From positions 1 to 32,141 of the forward strand of contig CAZXCU010000034.1 of the NCBI GenBank assembly GCA_964639245.1: a stretch of DNA of 32,141 nucleotides, written 5' to 3'. The notes below the pieces were generated by a model. That model was not told where the DNA came from, searched no databases, and worked only from the letters and a program-made list of their open reading frames with translations. This DNA comes from SB15 sp964639245 (GTDB lineage Bacteria > Chloroflexota > Anaerolineae > Aggregatilineales > J027). Both the position numbers and the translations under genes were made by a program. Shown here piece after piece: positions 29,696-32,141 of the stretch (its first letter is position 1; every line of letters begins with the position of its first letter).

Positions 29696-31894
29696 CTAGG
29701 AGGCGGACAGCAGCGGCAGCACAATTTGGAACCGAGTACCTTCGCCCACCATGCTTTCGACCCGAATCTGACCCCCGTGTGCTTCGACAATTTTTTGCGC
29801 GATTGTCAGCCCCAAGCCGGTTCCCCCACTGGCGGTGCTACGCGCCCAATCTGCCCGATAAAAACGCTCAAAAATATGCGGTAAATCCGATGGCATAATC
29901 CCGATACCGGTGTCTTCAATTTCAATGATGACCTGATGGTTCTGGGTGAAGGTTCGCACCGTTACATGGCCTGCTTCGGGTGTGTAGTGATGGGCATTGA
30001 CGAGCAATTTGCCAAGCGCCAATTCCAGATAGCTTTTATCCATCCTAAGGGGTTGAATCTCCGACTCGGTGACAAAAGCCACTTGATGATGTTTCGCCAA
30101 AGCCAGCGCGTGATGTTTCGCCAAAACCAAGCGAATCAGCGCATTAATATCGGCAATTTCAAAGTCAAATTCTGCCCCCGCGTCCAAACGCAGCAAGGAA
30201 AACATCTCATCCAACAAATGTTCCATGCGCTCGGTTTGCAATTCCAACACCTTCATCTGGTGCTGCTTTTTTTCTTCATCCGGCGATTTTTTCAAAACAT
30301 ACAGCGAGGATTTAATCGTGGTGAGGGGGGTTTTTAGGTCATGCGACACGTTCCCCAAAAATTGACGCAGCATCGCCAGTTTTTCTTGCTGAAGTGCCAG
30401 CAAACGATATTGGGTAACATCCCGGGTTAAACTCATTAAGCAGGGTTCCTCGTCAATCGTAATCCGAATCGCCTTGATGAGTCCCCAAAAAGTGGAGCCA
30501 TCCTTGCGATAGCACAACACATTGACATCCTCTGTTTTGCCCATTTCCAGCGCCTGTTGCAGGCTTTTTTGGCGTATCTCCGGGTCAATCCATGTATTAA
30601 AATGAGAAATAGGCTGTCCCAGCACCTCCGCACGGTCATAGCCATACATCTGCTCAAACCCGTCATTCACCGCCACCACCCGTTCATCCACCAGCGAACG
30701 CACCACAATCGAGTCCGGGTTAAAGTCAAAAATTTCATGAAACCGCGCTTCAGAAGCCCGTAACCCCTGTTCAGTTAATCGCCGTTCGGTTATATCGGTA
30801 AAAGAAGCGACCATCGCATCGGGCAAGGGATGATCGGAATATTGCACAGGCTGGCTGTTAATCGAAATCCATCTGAGTTCCCCATCCGGTTTGTGAACCC
30901 CCATGATGACATTACGCTGAGGTTGCCCTGTCCGTAACGTCACCATCGCCGGGTGGGTTTCTCCCGGAAAATCCGACCCATCCTCATGAATTGCCCGCCA
31001 CGCAGGGTCAACGGAGGTACGCCCGCGTAGTTGGTCAAAGGTCAGTCCCAAAATCCGTTCCGCGCTGGGGTTGCACAGGGTAATTTGACCGTCTGCTTGC
31101 TGAAAAACAATCCCTTCATCAAGCGCCAAAATCAGCGAACGATACTTCATTTCGCTTTCGCGCAGCACATTTTCCATCCCTTTGCGTTCGGTGATGTCCG
31201 CCGTAATCGCCATCCCCGCGATGAGACGGTTATTTTCATCATAGACCGGGCTATACCGCACCAGATACACACGCCCGGCATAGGCAACTTCGGCAATCGA
31301 AGCCCGTCCTTGCAGGGCTAAACGGTAGCCTTCTTCAATTTGTGCGACAATCTCCGGTGGAAACACTTCATCAATGGTTTTGCCTTCCATCAACGCTTTG
31401 TTTAACCCCACCTCCTGCAACCCCGCCCCGTCCGCCAGCAGATAACGCAGGTTATGGTCAAACAGCACCACCGCCCCACCGGGAATATTTTTGAGAATCG
31501 CGTTGAGCCATGTGTTTGCTTCGCGCAGGGCTTTTTCTGCCCGTACCTGTGGTGTGACATCGTTGACAATGCCCGCCAGCAGCGTTTTTTGCCCAACCTG
31601 CACACGGCTGATATGAATTTCAACTTCGCGGAATTCCCCCGAAGCCAAACGATGACGGGCTGGCACAAGCGAACGTTCATTTTGCAAATGCCACTCCACC
31701 AACTGCGCCATGCCCTCATCCGGCAATTCGTTAATCACCTGCATGTGCATCCCCTGCATTTCCTCACGCGGATAGCCATAAAACCGCGCCGCCGCCGGGT
31801 TGACATCCACCAAGCAGCGTGTTTCGGGGTCAAGCAGCAGCTGCACCGCTTCGTTATATTCAAACATCTGCTGGTAAATGGAGTCTGGAAGCAT
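29696..31894 (-). CDS. Four-PAS sensor histidine kinase
   Basis: A 732-residue soluble kinase. Four PAS domains lie at about 8-118, 127-238, 247-370 and 381-496; each has the N-x-A/F pocket residue pattern (VNPAAARFYGY; CNPSAERILG; VNDGFEQMYGY), and the fourth carries the CYRKDGSTFWG strand usual in redox or flavin PAS domains. PAS 2 resembles the second PAS of the first gene in this window. HisKA has H518 in GNVSHDLKTPLTTI; the ATPase domain has N633 (LLVNAHHYTP), EDTGIGI (660-666) and GGTGLGLTIAQKI. Residues 592-607 (LAKHHALA/LAKHHQVA) come from a 24-bp tandem duplication at 30087-30134. No response regulator is beside it; it might feed the same relay as the very similar kinase at 26 kb. 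Confidence 0.9.
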   Translation of the reverse strand: MLPDSIYQQMFEYNEAVQLLLDPETRCLVDVNPAAARFYGYPREEMQGMHMQVINELPDEGMAQLVEWHLQNERSLVPARHRLASGEFREVEIHISRVQVGQKTLLAGIVNDVTPQVRAEKALREANTWLNAILKNIPGGAVVLFDHNLRYLLADGAGLQEVGLNKALMEGKTIDEVFPPEIVAQIEEGYRLALQGRASIAEVAYAGRVYLVRYSPVYDENNRLIAGMAITADITERKGMENVLRESEMKYRSLILALDEGIVFQQADGQITLCNPSAERILGLTFDQLRGRTSVDPAWRAIHEDGSDFPGETHPAMVTLRTGQPQRNVIMGVHKPDGELRWISINSQPVQYSDHPLPDAMVASFTDITERRLTEQGLRASEARFHEIFDFNPDSIVVRSLVDERVVAVNDGFEQMYGYDRAEVLGQPISHFNTWIDPEIRQKSLQQALEMGKTEDVNVLCYRKDGSTFWGLIKAIRITIDEEPCLMSLTRDVTQYRLLALQQEKLAMLRQFLGNVSHDLKTPLTTIKSSLYVLKKSPDEEKKQHQMKVLELQTERMEHLLDEMFSLLRLDAGAEFDFEIADINALIRLVLAKHHALALAKHHQVAFVTESEIQPLRMDKSYLELALGKLLVNAHHYTPEAGHVTVRTFTQNHQVIIEIEDTGIGIMPSDLPHIFERFYRADWARSTASGGTGLGLTIAQKIVEAHGGQIRVESMVGEGTRFQIVLPLLSAS

Positions 31895-32054
31895 GATGAG
31901 AACTTTCTAAAAATTTTTGCGGTCTCCCTCATTATAAATTCCCAACACGCTACACACCAAGCGTCATAAGCGCTACAGGTCTTCATTTTTTGCCAGACTG
32001 CTCCCCCCACCCCAACCCCTTCCCCATAAATGGCTGAGGGGTGAGGTCACACTT

Positions 32055-32081
32055 CCCCCTCTCCAACAAATGGAGAGGGGG
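32055..32081. repeat. G-rich hairpin repeat
   Basis: CCCCCTCTCCA (32055-32065) and TGGAGAGGGGG (32071-32081), an 11-bp perfect stem with a 5-nt loop, related to the hairpin at 29121. The 247 bp from 31895 to the window end otherwise hold no gene. Confidence 0.6.
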
Positions 32082-32141
32082 TCAGGGGGTTCTCAAGGGT
32101 AGGTTTTTTGAGAAGAAGGCATCACACTAGAGTTCGAGCGA

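Noticed and set aside
1..32141. CRISPR arrays, tRNA or rRNA genes
   Set aside because: No regularly spaced direct repeats and no cloverleaf or rRNA-like stretches were seen in the gaps between genes.

Overview
The window looks like a piece of a Chloroflexota chromosome, probably an Anaerolineae-like lineage. This is inferred from style, not from a marker gene: the cell-surface LCP protein has the Thr/Pro-rich tether common in that phylum, there is a MalT-like LuxR regulator, PAS-rich histidine kinases are abundant, and intergenic DNA carries short G-rich inverted repeats. Most genes have moderately high GC. The exception is about 21.6-24.6 kb, which is clearly AT-rich. There are no rRNA or tRNA genes, CRISPR arrays or complete transposase genes.

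Layout. 0-5.2 kb is a signalling block: a four-gene operon (LOV-like PAS histidine kinase, Rcp1-type response regulator, receiver-PAS-kinase hybrid, small membrane protein) converging on a receiver-kinase hybrid. 5.4-7.4 kb is a short MalT-like LuxR ATPase regulator, followed by an 87-bp compound palindrome. 7.7-10.1 kb holds an ABM-fold monooxygenase-like protein, an LCP-family cell-wall glycopolymer transferase and a stress-protein-like gene. 10.3-13.8 kb holds a stand-alone SLATT 2TM protein, a rhomboid protease and an ABC exporter. 13.9-16.3 kb is a small-gene accessory region: an overlapping MntA-HepT-DUF433 module on the plus strand faces a DUF4058 gene plus two unrecognised small genes on the minus strand. 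16.5-21.6 kb contains two gap-free paralogous group II PLP decarboxylases bracketing an SDR protein and a pair of STAS-like paralogues. 21.6-24.5 kb is a 940-residue HEPN / NB-ARC / TPR / cold-shock-domain protein on the AT-rich island. 24.6-31.9 kb holds two methyltransferases, ruvA, a six-TM histidine kinase, another STAS-like gene, a DUF5519 gene, and a four-PAS histidine kinase. MITE-like and G-rich hairpin repeats lie at both ends of the window.

How the genes may work together. The plus-strand operon at the start reads as one phosphorelay sensing redox, light or small molecules. The two soluble-output kinases at 26-27.7 kb and 29.7-31.9 kb share a closely similar catalytic core. The accessory genes (MntA/HepT, SLATT, HEPN-STAND) are of types repeatedly found in toxin-antitoxin and phage-defence systems, but here they are scattered rather than one compact island. 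The best candidate for a little-described system is the HEPN-STAND-TPR-CSD protein. It has its own promoter, a strong ribosome binding site and a base composition unlike its neighbours. Function calls are from motif reading by eye; no database search was possible.
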